64,000 bases of DNA. Origin: Stenotrophomonas africana (lineage in GTDB: Bacteria > Pseudomonadota > Gammaproteobacteria > Xanthomonadales > Xanthomonadaceae). Position 1 is the stretch's first letter. Each line of letters starts with the position of its first letter. The position numbers and the translations under genes are program-made. Location of the stretch: NCBI RefSeq assembly GCF_013004645.1, contig NZ_JABEME010000003.1, forward strand, positions 1 to 64,000, in the 5' to 3' direction. The notes below the pieces were generated by a model. The model made no database searches. It was not told the DNA's origin and worked only from the letters and a program-made list of their open reading frames with translations. This document shows, piece by piece, positions 44,145-54,085 of this stretch.

Positions 44145-44885
44145 TTAACCCCCGGCCAAACACCGTGCTGGCAAGCGTCCTACCGCTTGTGTCCAGGGGC
44201 CTTCACGGCCGTCACGGTGCACGGCCTCGCGGACGTGCTCCAGAAAGTCCGCGCGCGGCAGGTGATCGGCGCCCATCCGCAGCAGGTGCGGATTCTCCAC
44301 CTGGGCATCGATCAGTTCCCAGCCCCAACCACGCAGCGTGGATGCCAGGGCGGCCAGGGCGATCTTGGAGCCGCCGCTGGCGCCACTGAACATGCTCTCG
44401 CCGAAGAACATGGCGCCGATCGCGACGCCGTAGATGCCGCCGACCAGCGTCTGCCGATCCCAGACTTCGAAGGAATGGGCGAAGCCGAGATCGTGCAGCT
44501 GGCTGTAAGCCTCGACCATCGCCGGGCTGATCCACGTGCCGTCCTGGCCCGGCCGCGGCGCTGCAGCGCAGGCACGCATCACACGGCTGAAGGCGGTGTC
44601 GGCGGTGATCTCCCACGTGCTGCTGCGCAACTGGCGGCGGAAGCGGCTGGACAGATGCACGCCCTCGGTGCGGAACACCATGCGCGGGTCCGGCGACCAC
44701 CACAGGATTGGCTCGCCCTCGCTGAACCACGGAAAGATGCCGCCGGCATAGGCATTGAGCAGTCGCACCGGATGCAGGTCGCCGCCCACCGCAAGCAGGC
44801 CGTCGGGCTGCCGCAGGGCGGTCTCGGCCGGAGGGAAGGGGGCGTCCGGCGCATCGGCCAGGCGCCAGGGCAGCTGGCGGGTCAT
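44145..44885 (-). CDS. aat: Leucyl/phenylalanyl-tRNA-protein transferase
   Basis: The 246-residue enzyme adds Leu or Phe to N-terminal Arg or Lys of proteins and creates N-degrons for ClpS-ClpAP, whose genes lie nearby. Conserved segments include LLAVGGDLHPVRLLNAYAGG, GIFPWFSEG, WWSPDPRMVF and GVAIGAMFFGESMFSG. The ATG at 44885 matches the family start. TACAAT lies 6 nt before it, with no Shine-Dalgarno, so the mRNA appears leaderless. Confidence 0.95.
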   Translation of the reverse strand: MTRQLPWRLADAPDAPFPPAETALRQPDGLLAVGGDLHPVRLLNAYAGGIFPWFSEGEPILWWSPDPRMVFRTEGVHLSSRFRRQLRSSTWEITADTAFSRVMRACAAAPRPGQDGTWISPAMVEAYSQLHDLGFAHSFEVWDRQTLVGGIYGVAIGAMFFGESMFSGASGGSKIALAALASTLRGWGWELIDAQVENPHLLRMGADHLPRADFLEHVREAVHRDGREGPWTQAVGRLPARCLAGG

Positions 44886-44891
44886 GCCGCC

Positions 44892-44897
44892 ATTGTA
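44892..44897 (-). promoter_or_regulatory. -10 box immediately before aat
   Basis: TACAAT on the minus strand ends 6 nt before the aat ATG, the same spacing as at clpS and rarA. Confidence 0.55.
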
Positions 44898-44958
44898 TTC
44901 GTCGTGGTGATCGCTGATGTCTGGCACCATCAGCGTCCAATGGCAAGGAGCCCTACGC

Positions 44959-46227
44959 TTGAGTGACACGATCACCGCCATCCTCGATGTGCACGACACC
45001 CCGCGCACGCGCAACGACAGTCAGAGCATGCTGCTGGCGCTGGCGACTGAGCAGCCGGGCCAGCTCGGTGCGCTGATGCTGCTGGCCCTGGCCCGGCGCT
45101 CACCCGGCTCGGCCTTTCTCGACATGGTGCTGGATCTGCTGCCCGACGAAGCGGTTGCGCCGGTCTGTGCCGAGGCCTGGCGTCGCTATCGTGATGGCGA
45201 GCGCGGTGAGCTGCTGGCCAGCGTGATCGAATTCACCAGCTACCAGGCGCCGCAGGTGCTGCAGGACGACTGGGAGGCCTTGCTGGCGCTGGCCACCCAA
45301 GACGAGCTGCAGCTGGCTTCGCAGGTATGGCGGAGCCTGCCCTCTGCCATCGCCGCACAGTGGGCACAGATTCTGACTGAGGCCGATGACGATCGCGAAA
45401 TGGCGCGGGCCAGGGTGCTGCTGCTCGCGGCGCGGCCCGAGAGCTACGCCGTTGCTCGCGGCTACCTCGCTGACTGGGGCGCGCTGGATGCTGAGGTCTG
45501 GGCGCACTGGGCCGGCGTCGCCGACGGACCGCAGCCGCGGCGCCTGCATGGGGAGCGGCCGCTGCACATCCGCTTCGGCCGCGAGCAGCATCGCGCGCAG
45601 GTGGCCGAAGAGCCGAGCTGGCGCAAGCGCATCTGGCGCCTGCACCCAACCTGGAATGGTGGGCAGGTGCACCACGCCGGGCAGATGGGAGGGCCGCTGG
45701 AAGCGCTGTGTGGCAGCTGCCATGCGCCGCTGCAGCGCCTGCTGCGAATCGATGCTGCCGCGCTGCAGCCGGGCGCGGCGGGCGAGATCACGCTGGGCCT
45801 GTGCCTGGACTGCTGCGGTTGGGAAGATCCGCCCGTGCGATTCTATCGCCACGATGCCGCCGGCCTGCCCAGCTGCCATCCCAGCCAGCGCCTGGAGGTG
45901 CCGGCCACGCCGACCGACAGCGGTGACCTGATGCAGGCCGAGGTGGATCTGGCCGCCATGGACAGTGCGCGCTGGCAGCAGCAGGACTGGGGGCAGTCCA
46001 ATCATCGGCAGAACCTGTCGCGCGTGGGCGGTGCACCGAGCTGGGTGCAGAGTGCCTGGTATCCGGCGTGCATCGATTGCGGCGAGGAGATGCCCTTCGT
46101 GATGCAGCTGGATTCGACGCTGCCGACCACCGGTGGAGGCGCACTGCTCTGGGGCAGTGGCGGCATGCTCTACACGTTCTGGTGTGCGACGTGCCGGGTG
46201 AGTGGGCACTTCTGGCAGTGCACCTGA
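44959..46227 (+). CDS. Cys-pair protein with DUF1963-like C-terminus
   Basis: The 422-residue product starts at TTG 44959, chosen because AAGGAG lies 8 nt upstream; an ATG at 44917 has no such site. Residues 1-200 are helical and HEAT-like. The C-terminal half has four CxxC pairs, at about 251/254, 282/285, 371/374 and 409/412, which could bind two zinc ions. The stretch VGGAPSWVQSAWYPACIDCG resembles YwqG/DUF1963 proteins. No signal peptide. Function unknown. It is divergent from aat. Confidence 0.65.
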   Translation: MSDTITAILDVHDTPRTRNDSQSMLLALATEQPGQLGALMLLALARRSPGSAFLDMVLDLLPDEAVAPVCAEAWRRYRDGERGELLASVIEFTSYQAPQVLQDDWEALLALATQDELQLASQVWRSLPSAIAAQWAQILTEADDDREMARARVLLLAARPESYAVARGYLADWGALDAEVWAHWAGVADGPQPRRLHGERPLHIRFGREQHRAQVAEEPSWRKRIWRLHPTWNGGQVHHAGQMGGPLEALCGSCHAPLQRLLRIDAAALQPGAAGEITLGLCLDCCGWEDPPVRFYRHDAAGLPSCHPSQRLEVPATPTDSGDLMQAEVDLAAMDSARWQQQDWGQSNHRQNLSRVGGAPSWVQSAWYPACIDCGEEMPFVMQLDSTLPTTGGGALLWGSGGMLYTFWCATCRVSGHFWQCT

Positions 46228-46252
46228 GCACAGCGTCCTCGCCAGCGCTCTG

Positions 46253-46354
46253 GTAGATGCCAACCTTGATTGGCAGGCCTCATTGCTCTGGTAGGTGCCA
46301 ACCTTGGTTGGCACGCTTCTCGGTACCGCGCCAGTCGAGCAAGCTCGACTCTAC
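46253..46354. repeat. Cluster of GTAG palindromes
   Basis: GTAGATGCCAACC..GGCA and GTAGGTGCCAACCTTGGTTGGCAC are followed by GTCGAGCAAGCTCGACTCTAC. The last CTAC (46351-46354) supplies the stop codon of the minus-strand gene beside it. The cluster lies between convergent genes. Confidence 0.75.
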
Positions 46355-47475
46355 GACTCTACGCGGAACGGCCCATGCCCCTGCAGCTCCTGCAGGTACC
46401 GCCGCACATCGCGCCGCTCCTGCCGGCACCAGTCCTGCAGTGCTTCTGCGAACTCCACATCAGCCACCCAGTGCCGGCTGCGCACCCGCGTCGGCAGGAA
46501 CCCGCGCGCCAGCTTGTGCTCGCCCTGTGCACCCGGCTCGAAACGGGTCAGCCCTTCGCGCAGGCAGTATTCGATGCCCTGGTAGTAGCAGGCCTCGAAG
46601 TGCAGGCCGGGCAGGGTGGCGCCGCCCCAGTAGCGGCCGTACAGGGTGTCGCCACCGCGCAGGCACAGCGCGCCGGCAATCGGCTCGCCGTCCTGTTCGG
46701 CCAGGAACAGCACCAGCCCGCGGCCCAATGAAATGGCCAGATGGCGCAGGAACGCCTCGGTCAGCGCCGGAGCGTTGCCGTACTCGAGGAAGGTCTGCAG
46801 GTAGAAGCGATACATCGCCTGCAGGTCCGCGCGGCTGGCTTCATCGCCGTGTACCACGCGGAAGCTGATGCCCTGGCGGGTGACCTTGGCCCGTTCCTGG
46901 CGGATGTTCTTGCGGTGCTTGTGGTTCATCGCACCGAGGAACTGGTCGAATGTCGCCCAGTCACCGGGGTTATGCCACTGGAACTGCACATCCTCGCGCA
47001 GCAGCCAGTCATCGCCGAACAGCGCCTCGTCCACTGCGGTGTGAAAGTTGATATGGGCCGAGGACACGTCCAGCGCCGGCAGCGCCTCGCGCAATGCCGA
47101 CAGCAAGGTGGCGCGCTCTGAATCGTGACGGGCCAGCAGCCGCGGGCCGGTGACCGGCGAGTACGGCACCGCGCCCAGCCACTTCGGATAGTAGTCGCGG
47201 CCATGACGGGCATACGCGTTGGCCCAGGCATGGTCGAACACGAACTCGCCGTGCGAATTGGTCTTCAGGTAGCCCGGAATGGCGCCGACCAGCGTGTCGC
47301 CCTCCCATAGCGTGAAATGCCGGGGCTGCCAGCCCCAGTCCTCGCGCAGGCAACCGTGCTGTTCCAGGCCCGAGAGGAAGGCATGGCTGACGAAGGGATT
47401 GCAGCCGTCGTGCAAGGCGTCCCAGTCGGTTGCGGCAATGGACTGCAGGGAGTCGAGGAAGCGGGGGGAGGGCAT
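46351..47475 (-). CDS. FemAB-like GNAT-superfamily protein (DUF482)
   Basis: The 374-residue protein matches the peptidogalycan/FemAB-like DUF482 family: CNPFVSHAFLSGLEQHGC near the start, NHKHRKNIRQERAKVTRQG in the centre and GRYWGGATLPGLHFEACYYQ in the C-terminal GNAT half. Members are predicted acyl- or aminoacyl-transferases, but the substrate is unknown. Three final residues (VES) and the TAG stop come from an adjacent palindromic repeat, so the C-terminus may have been changed by repeat insertion. Confidence 0.8.
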   Translation of the reverse strand: MPSPRFLDSLQSIAATDWDALHDGCNPFVSHAFLSGLEQHGCLREDWGWQPRHFTLWEGDTLVGAIPGYLKTNSHGEFVFDHAWANAYARHGRDYYPKWLGAVPYSPVTGPRLLARHDSERATLLSALREALPALDVSSAHINFHTAVDEALFGDDWLLREDVQFQWHNPGDWATFDQFLGAMNHKHRKNIRQERAKVTRQGISFRVVHGDEASRADLQAMYRFYLQTFLEYGNAPALTEAFLRHLAISLGRGLVLFLAEQDGEPIAGALCLRGGDTLYGRYWGGATLPGLHFEACYYQGIEYCLREGLTRFEPGAQGEHKLARGFLPTRVRSRHWVADVEFAEALQDWCRQERRDVRRYLQELQGHGPFRVES

Positions 47476-47502
47476 GAGGGAAGGATAGGGCAGATGAAAC
47501 AG

Positions 47503-47530
47503 AAAGGCCGACGCACTGGCGTCGGCCTTC
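47503..47530 (-). terminator. Terminator of trxB
   Basis: AAGGCCGACGC / GCGTCGGCCTT with CTTTCTGTTTC after it on the minus strand, about 48 nt after the trxB stop. A half GTAG palindrome follows the stop at about 47535-47563. Confidence 0.78.
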
Positions 47531-47577
47531 TATCCGGAGTCGAGCGTGGCTCGACCCTACAGAAGCGGGTCAGCCTC

Positions 47578-48642
<1,065 letters not shown>

Positions 48643-48782
48643 TCAAGCCGATGAACAGAACGCCGTCATCCGGCGATGGTTCCGGCGCTCTGAACGCCCT
48701 GTCGGATGTCGCATAACTGAAAACTGACGCCGTCTCATTTATTATCAATCACTAACAGCGCATTCCAAAGGTATGGTCTAAG

Positions 48783-51143
48783 GTGGCGAAGCAGGTCCCC
48801 GAACGCTCCAAGTCCGACGACAGCAAGGCGTCACGTCGCACGGCCGCGGCGGCGACGACCGACAATCCACGCCGCCAACGCCTCTGGCGCGATCTTGGCC
48901 TGATCGCCATCGCGCCGGCCCTGCTGTACCTGGCGGCCAGTCTTTTCACCTATTCAGCGACGGACCCGGGCTGGTCGCATACCGGCAGCGTGGTCGCGCC
49001 GGTGCACAACCTCGGCGGCCGCGCCGGGGCCTGGATCGCCGATGTGCTGCTACAGCTGTTCGGCTACATCGCCTTCCTGCTGCCCGTGGTGCTGGGCGCG
49101 CTGGCGTGGATCGCCATGTTCGGGCTCAAGCGCGAAAGCAAGGGCGAGAACGACCTGGACCCGGCGCTGCGCCTGGTCGGTCTGGTCGGCTTCCTCATCG
49201 CCGGTACCGGCTTCCTGCACGTGCGCCTGTTCAGTGGTGATGTTTCCAGTGCCGGCGGCATCCTCGGCAAGCTGGTCGGCAATTCGCTCACGGTGGGCTT
49301 CGGCGCGCTGGGCGCGAACCTGTTCGTGCTGGTGCTGCTGCTGGCCTCGATCACCCTGGCCACCGGGCTGTCGTGGTTCACGGTGATGGAAAAGATCGGC
49401 CGCGGCGTGATGTCGCTGGCGCCGTTGCTGGCGCGCAAGAAGGAAGAAGTCACCGAGTGGAAGCAGACCCGGGTGATGCGCGAGGAGCGCCAGGAAGTGC
49501 GCAAGGCCGACGCCGAGGTGCGCGCCAAGCGCGAGCCGGTGAAGATCGAGCCGCGTCCGGAGCCGGTGATCGAGAAGAGTGACCGGGCCAAGCGCGACAC
49601 GCAGATCCCGATGTTCCGGGGCGTCAACGGCGACGGATCGGACCTGCCGCCGCTGGCGCTGCTGGACGATCCCAAGCCGCAGCCGGTGGGCTACGACAAG
49701 GAAACCCTGGACGCGCTGTCGCGGCAGATCGAGTTCAAGCTGAAGGACTTCCGCATCGACGCCCAGGTGGTCGGCGCCAACCCCGGCCCGGTCATCACCC
49801 GCTTCGAGATCGAGCCCGCGCCGGGCATCAAGGTCAGCCAAATCAGTTCGCTGGACAAGGACATCGCGCGCGGCCTGTCGGTGAAGTCGGTGCGCGTGGT
49901 CGATGTGATTCCGGGCAAGTCGGTGATCGGCCTGGAAATCCCCAACGTCACCCGCGAGATGATCTACCTCTCCGAGCTGCTGCGTTCGAAGGAGTACGAC
50001 AAGTCGGCCAGCGTGCTGACCCTGGCGCTGGGCAAGGACATCGCTGGCCGCTCGACCGTGGCCGACCTGGCGCGCATGCCGCACCTGCTGGTGGCCGGTA
50101 CCACCGGTTCGGGCAAGTCGGTGGCGGTCAACGCGATGGTGCTGAGCCTGCTGTTCAAGGCCTCGCCGAAAGATCTGCGGATGCTGATGATCGACCCGAA
50201 GATGCTCGAACTGAGCGTCTACCAGGGCATTCCGCACCTGCTGGCGCCGGTGGTCACCGACATGAAGGAGGCCGCCAACGGCCTGCGCTGGTGCGTGGCC
50301 GAGATGGAGCGCCGCTACAAGCTGATGAGCGCGGTGGGCGTGCGCAACCTGGCCGGCTTCAACAAGAAGGTGAAGGAAGCCCAGGATGCCGGGCAGCCAC
50401 TGATGGACCCGCTGTTCAAGCCGAACCCGGAACTGGGCGAGGCGCCGCGTCCGCTGGAGACGCTGCCGTTCATCGTCATCTTCATCGACGAATTCGCCGA
50501 CATGATGATGATCGTCGGCAAGAAGGTGGAAGAGCTGATCGCGCGCCTGGCACAGAAGGCACGTGCGGCCGGCATCCACCTGATCCTGGCCACGCAGCGC
50601 CCGTCGGTGGACGTGATCACCGGCCTGATCAAGGCCAACATCCCGACCCGTATCGCCTTCCAGGTCAGCTCCAAGATCGACTCGCGCACCATCCTCGACC
50701 AGTCCGGCGCGGAAACCCTGCTGGGTCACGGCGACATGCTCTACCTGCCGCCGGGCACCGCCATGCCCGAGCGCGTGCACGGCGCCTTCGTCTCCGACGA
50801 GGAAGTACATCGCGTGGTCGAACATCTCAAGGCGATGGGCCCGGCCGACTATGTCGACGGCGTGCTGGACGAAGTGCAGACCATGGGCGACGGCGTGGTC
50901 GTCGGTGCCACCGGCCTGCCGGAGAACAGCTCTGCCGGCGACGAGTCCGACCCGTTGTACGACGAAGCGCTGCGGGTGGTCACCGAGACCCGCCGCGCCT
51001 CGATTTCCGGCGTGCAGCGCCGGCTGAAGATCGGCTACAACCGTGCAGCGCGACTGATCGAGGCCATGGAAGCGGCCGGCGTGGTCAGCTCGCCCGAGCA
51101 CAACGGCGACCGCACGGTGCTGGCACCGCCGCCGCCGAAGTAA
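48783..51143 (+). CDS. ftsK: DNA translocase FtsK
   Basis: The 786-residue protein has four predicted membrane helices in the first ~200 residues, a short charged linker (about 210-290), a RecA-like motor with Walker A GTTGSGKS near 440 and Walker [15 protein letters not shown], and a C-terminal gamma winged helix ([20 protein letters not shown]) that reads KOPS. It moves chromosome ends and activates XerCD at division. The linker is shorter than in E. coli FtsK. The start is a GTG; TAAGG lies close upstream. Confidence 0.96.
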   Translation: MAKQVPERSKSDDSKASRRTAAAATTDNPRRQRLWRDLGLIAIAPALLYLAASLFTYSATDPGWSHTGSVVAPVHNLGGRAGAWIADVLLQLFGYIAFLLPVVLGALAWIAMFGLKRESKGENDLDPALRLVGLVGFLIAGTGFLHVRLFSGDVSSAGGILGKLVGNSLTVGFGALGANLFVLVLLLASITLATGLSWFTVMEKIGRGVMSLAPLLARKKEEVTEWKQTRVMREERQEVRKADAEVRAKREPVKIEPRPEPVIEKSDRAKRDTQIPMFRGVNGDGSDLPPLALLDDPKPQPVGYDKETLDALSRQIEFKLKDFRIDAQVVGANPGPVITRFEIEPAPGIKVSQISSLDKDIARGLSVKSVRVVDVIPGKSVIGLEIPNVTREMIYLSELLRSKEYDKSASVLTLALGKDIAGRSTVADLARMPHLLVAGTTGSGKSVAVNAMVLSLLFKASPKDLRMLMIDPKMLELSVYQGIPHLLAPVVTDMKEAANGLRWCVAEMERRYKLMSAVGVRNLAGFNKKVKEAQDAGQPLMDPLFKPNPELGEAPRPLETLPFIVIFIDEFADMMMIVGKKVEELIARLAQKARAAGIHLILATQRPSVDVITGLIKANIPTRIAFQVSSKIDSRTILDQSGAETLLGHGDMLYLPPGTAMPERVHGAFVSDEEVHRVVEHLKAMGPADYVDGVLDEVQTMGDGVVVGATGLPENSSAGDESDPLYDEALRVVTETRRASISGVQRRLKIGYNRAARLIEAMEAAGVVSSPEHNGDRTVLAPPPPK

Positions 51144-51182
51144 GACCCGACGTATCCCCCACGACGTCCAAGGAACCGACGC

Positions 51183-53126
51183 ATGCTTCACCCCGTACCA
51201 AGCGCGCTGGCACTGGCGCTGGCAGCCTTCCTGGCTGCCGGCCCGGCACTGGCAGAAACCGCCACCTCCGCGCCCGCCACGGCGCCGCCTTCCACCAGCG
51301 GCGATACCGAAGCCAGCAATAATTTCAGCATTGTCCGTTACCGCGCCGACTACCAGGTGCGGCCCGATGCGGGCAATGTGCAGACCGAAACCTACGAAGT
51401 CCTGCTCAAGACCAAGGCCTCGGTCGAGCAGTTCAGCCAGGTGCGGCTGAGCTACAGCGAGAAGATGGAGACGCTGGAGGTGCTTGGCGCCTACACCATC
51501 ACCGCCGATGGCCAGCGCCGCGATGTGCCCGCCGACCGCATCTACACCCAGGAGAGCTACTCCAGCGCCTCGGCGGCAATGTATGCCGACCGCAAGGTGC
51601 GGGTGATCGTGTTCCCGAACCTGGCCCCGGGCACGCGCCTGTACTACCAGGTGCGCCGCACCCAGGCCACGCCGTACTTCCCGGGTTATTTCGGCCTGTG
51701 GGAGACCTTCAATGTGTTCACCGAGTACGAGGACGCCGAGGTCACCCTGAGTGCGCCGGCCAACCTGCCGATGTTCGTCGACAGCCGCGGTGTGCAGGGC
51801 AGCGATCGCCCCACGGTGAAGAACGGCCAAGCGCAGTGGCGCTGGCGCTACCAGCGGCGCGAGGCCATGCCGGCACAGAACTGGTCGGCGGCGGGCTGGG
51901 AGTTCGGCCCGAACATCATGGCCAGCACCTATCGTGACTGGTCGCAGATGGGGCGCGCCTACCAGCTCAAGGCCGGCCCGGCCGCGCAGGTCACGCCGGA
52001 ACTGCAGGCGTTGGCAGACGAAATCACGACTGGCATCAGCGACCGTCGCGAGCAGGCTGACGCGCTGTACCGCTGGGTGGCGCAGAACATCCGCTATGTG
52101 GCGGTGTACCTGGGCAATGGCGGCCTGGAGCCGAACAGCGCGCAGAGCATCCTCGACAACCACTACGGCGACTGCAAGGACCATGTGACGATCCTCGAGG
52201 CGCTGCTGGCGGCCAAGGGCATCGCCAGCTCGCCGGTGCTGATCGGTGCCGGCGGTGGCCCCACGCTGCCGAAGATTCCGGTGCTGGGCCGCTTTAACCA
52301 CGCCATCACCTACATCCCCGAGTTCGATCTGTACCTGGATTCGACCACTGCGTGGGCGCGCTTCGGGCAGTTGCCGGAAGGTGACCTGGGCGCCCCGGTG
52401 ATGCGTACCCGCGATGCCACGCTGGCGCGTACCCCGGCCAACACGCCGGAGCGCAATGCCACCTCGATGGAAGTACGTTTCACCTTCGACGCCAACGGCA
52501 ACCTGCGCGGCGAGACGATCCCGAAGCTGGGCGAGAACGCCGAGATCGGCATGCGCGCCCAGTTCTCCCAGCTCAATGCGCAGAACCGTGCGCGCGCTGA
52601 AGAGCAGATCATGGCCGCGTCCGGTTTCGACGGGCGAGGGCAGCTGCAGATCCAGGGCGTGCCGGTCGACCTGACCCGGCCGTTCGGCTACCGCATGGCG
52701 TTCCAGGCCGAGGACTACGCCGACTTCAGCGTGGCCGGCGGCATGGCCGTGCCGGACCCGCCCGGCGGCGAGTCGGTGCGTGGGCTGTACGCCACGGCCT
52801 CGGCGCCGGCCAACGAGACGCCGTTCTACTGCAATGCCAGCCTGCGCGAGGAAACCTATCGCCTGCAGTTCCCCGCCAATGCACCGATCATCGCTATCCC
52901 GGCCAGCCAGCGTTTCGCCAATGCCGCCGGCGAGTACCGGGTGGACTGGAGCCGCGAGGGCCAGGACGTGATCGTGCATCACCGGTTGCAGCAGAACGCG
53001 GTACGTGGCCCAGAGGCGCTGTGCCAGCCGCAGGATTATCCGGCGTTCCGCGCGCTGTATCGCGAAGTGCGGCGTGGTTTCCGCGGCCAGGTGCTGTACG
53101 GCAAGCTGCCGGGCTCCGGCGGCTGA
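51183..53126 (+). CDS. Secreted DUF3857/transglutaminase-like protein
   Basis: The 647-residue protein has a signal peptide (ALALAAFLAAGPALA), an N-terminal DUF3857 beta domain and a central transglutaminase-like fold with Cys 331 (HYGDCKDHVTILEALL), His near 373 (RFNHAITYIPEF) and Asp near 386 (LYLDSTTAWA), forming a complete catalytic triad. It may cut or cross-link envelope proteins; the substrate is unknown. AAGGAA lies before the ATG. It is 39 nt after ftsK and upstream of lolA. Confidence 0.85.
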   Translation: MLHPVPSALALALAAFLAAGPALAETATSAPATAPPSTSGDTEASNNFSIVRYRADYQVRPDAGNVQTETYEVLLKTKASVEQFSQVRLSYSEKMETLEVLGAYTITADGQRRDVPADRIYTQESYSSASAAMYADRKVRVIVFPNLAPGTRLYYQVRRTQATPYFPGYFGLWETFNVFTEYEDAEVTLSAPANLPMFVDSRGVQGSDRPTVKNGQAQWRWRYQRREAMPAQNWSAAGWEFGPNIMASTYRDWSQMGRAYQLKAGPAAQVTPELQALADEITTGISDRREQADALYRWVAQNIRYVAVYLGNGGLEPNSAQSILDNHYGDCKDHVTILEALLAAKGIASSPVLIGAGGGPTLPKIPVLGRFNHAITYIPEFDLYLDSTTAWARFGQLPEGDLGAPVMRTRDATLARTPANTPERNATSMEVRFTFDANGNLRGETIPKLGENAEIGMRAQFSQLNAQNRARAEEQIMAASGFDGRGQLQIQGVPVDLTRPFGYRMAFQAEDYADFSVAGGMAVPDPPGGESVRGLYATASAPANETPFYCNASLREETYRLQFPANAPIIAIPASQRFANAAGEYRVDWSREGQDVIVHHRLQQNAVRGPEALCQPQDYPAFRALYREVRRGFRGQVLYGKLPGSGG

Positions 53127-53237
53127 ATCGCCGATGGACGTTCAGGGCGGCATAATGTCGCCCTGATCGCCCATTCATCTTTCCCCGGGCACACTGGCAA
53201 CCACCTTTCCTGGCGCCCGCGCCCACAGGATTCCCGC

Positions 53238-53876
53238 ATGAACTTCCGCTTCCGCCGTTTCCTTGCCACCACCACCCTGGCCGTGGCCTGCGCCGCCGCT
53301 GGCAGCGCCTGGGCTGGCGCCCGCGATGACCTGAAGACCTTCACCAGTGGCTTGAAGGGCCTGGATGGCCAGTTCAGCCAGCAGGTGTTCGACAGCCGTG
53401 GCAAGGTGAAGGAATCGACCAGTGGCCGTGTGGCGCTGTCGGCGCCGCGCCTGTTCCGCTGGGAGTACGTGCGCCCGCACGAACAGCTGATCGTGGCTGA
53501 TGGCAAGAAGGTCTGGATGTACGAGCCGGACCTTGAACAGGCCACCGTGCGCGAGCAGGGCAAGGAAGAGCAGAACAGCCCGCTGACCGCACTGATCAAC
53601 CCGGCGCTGCTGGAGCAGCAGTACGACGTCAGTGAAGAGGCCGCACAGCGCGACGGCCTGCAGTGGCTGTCGCTTTCGCCGAAGCGCGAGACCGAAGCCA
53701 GCTTCCAGTACGCCGCGTTGGGCTTCAACGCCCAGGGCCTGGCCAAGATGGAAATCACCGACGCCGTCGGCCAGCGCACCGTGATCAGCTTCAGTGGCTG
53801 GAAGCGCAACCCGGGCTTCGCTGCCGGCACTTTCAGCTTTACGCCGCCGAAGGGTACCGACGTTATCGGTAATTGA
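53238..53876 (+). CDS. lolA: Periplasmic lipoprotein carrier LolA
   Basis: The 212-residue protein has a signal peptide (cleavage near GSAWA) and the LolA pattern GLDGQFSQQVFDSRGKVKES, GRVALSAPRLFRWEYVRP, DGKKVWMYEPDLEQATV. It shuttles lipoproteins from LolCDE to LolB. ftsK-lolA-rarA is a common gammaproteobacterial order; here the transglutaminase-like gene is inserted. Confidence 0.93.
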   Translation: MNFRFRRFLATTTLAVACAAAGSAWAGARDDLKTFTSGLKGLDGQFSQQVFDSRGKVKESTSGRVALSAPRLFRWEYVRPHEQLIVADGKKVWMYEPDLEQATVREQGKEEQNSPLTALINPALLEQQYDVSEEAAQRDGLQWLSLSPKRETEASFQYAALGFNAQGLAKMEITDAVGQRTVISFSGWKRNPGFAAGTFSFTPPKGTDVIGN

Positions 53877-53914
53877 TGGCGGTCGCCGGGCATGGCCCGG
53901 CGTCAACTGCTCTG

Positions 53915-54063
53915 GCGGGTGTCAACCGGCACCGCCCTGGTGGGTGTCAACCTTCTGCTCCGGTGGGTGTCAATCTTGGTTGACACGCTTTTGATCTGCC
54001 GGCCAGCGGCCGGCACTACCCGATCATGGCCCGGCGCTGGTGGGTGCCAACCTTGGTTGGCAC
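53915..54063. repeat. Array of GGTGGGTGTCAACC palindromic units
   Basis: Two half units (53915, 53939) and two complete hairpins (GGTGGGTGTCAATCTTGGTTGACAC from 53961; GGTGGGTGCCAACCTTGGTTGGCAC at 54039-54063) lie between lolA and rarA. The last unit ends 11 nt before the rarA -10 box. Confidence 0.75.
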
Positions 54064-54073
54064 GCGCTCGCGG

Positions 54074-54079
54074 TACAAT
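54074..54079 (+). promoter_or_regulatory. -10 box immediately before rarA
   Basis: TACAAT ends 6 nt before the GTG start at 54086. The best -35-like hexamer upstream (TTGGTT) lies inside the neighbouring palindrome with 15-nt spacing. Confidence 0.5.
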
Positions 54080-54085
54080 GAGCGG

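Noticed and set aside
44917..44958. ATG at 44917 as start of the CxxC protein
   Set aside because: No ribosome binding site there, whereas AAGGAG is correctly spaced for the TTG at 44959.
49050..52982. 1310-codon open frame on the minus strand opposite ftsK and the transglutaminase-like gene
   Set aside because: It is antisense to two well-supported genes, has His/Gln/Arg-rich composition typical of GC-rich shadow frames, and no recognisable domain.
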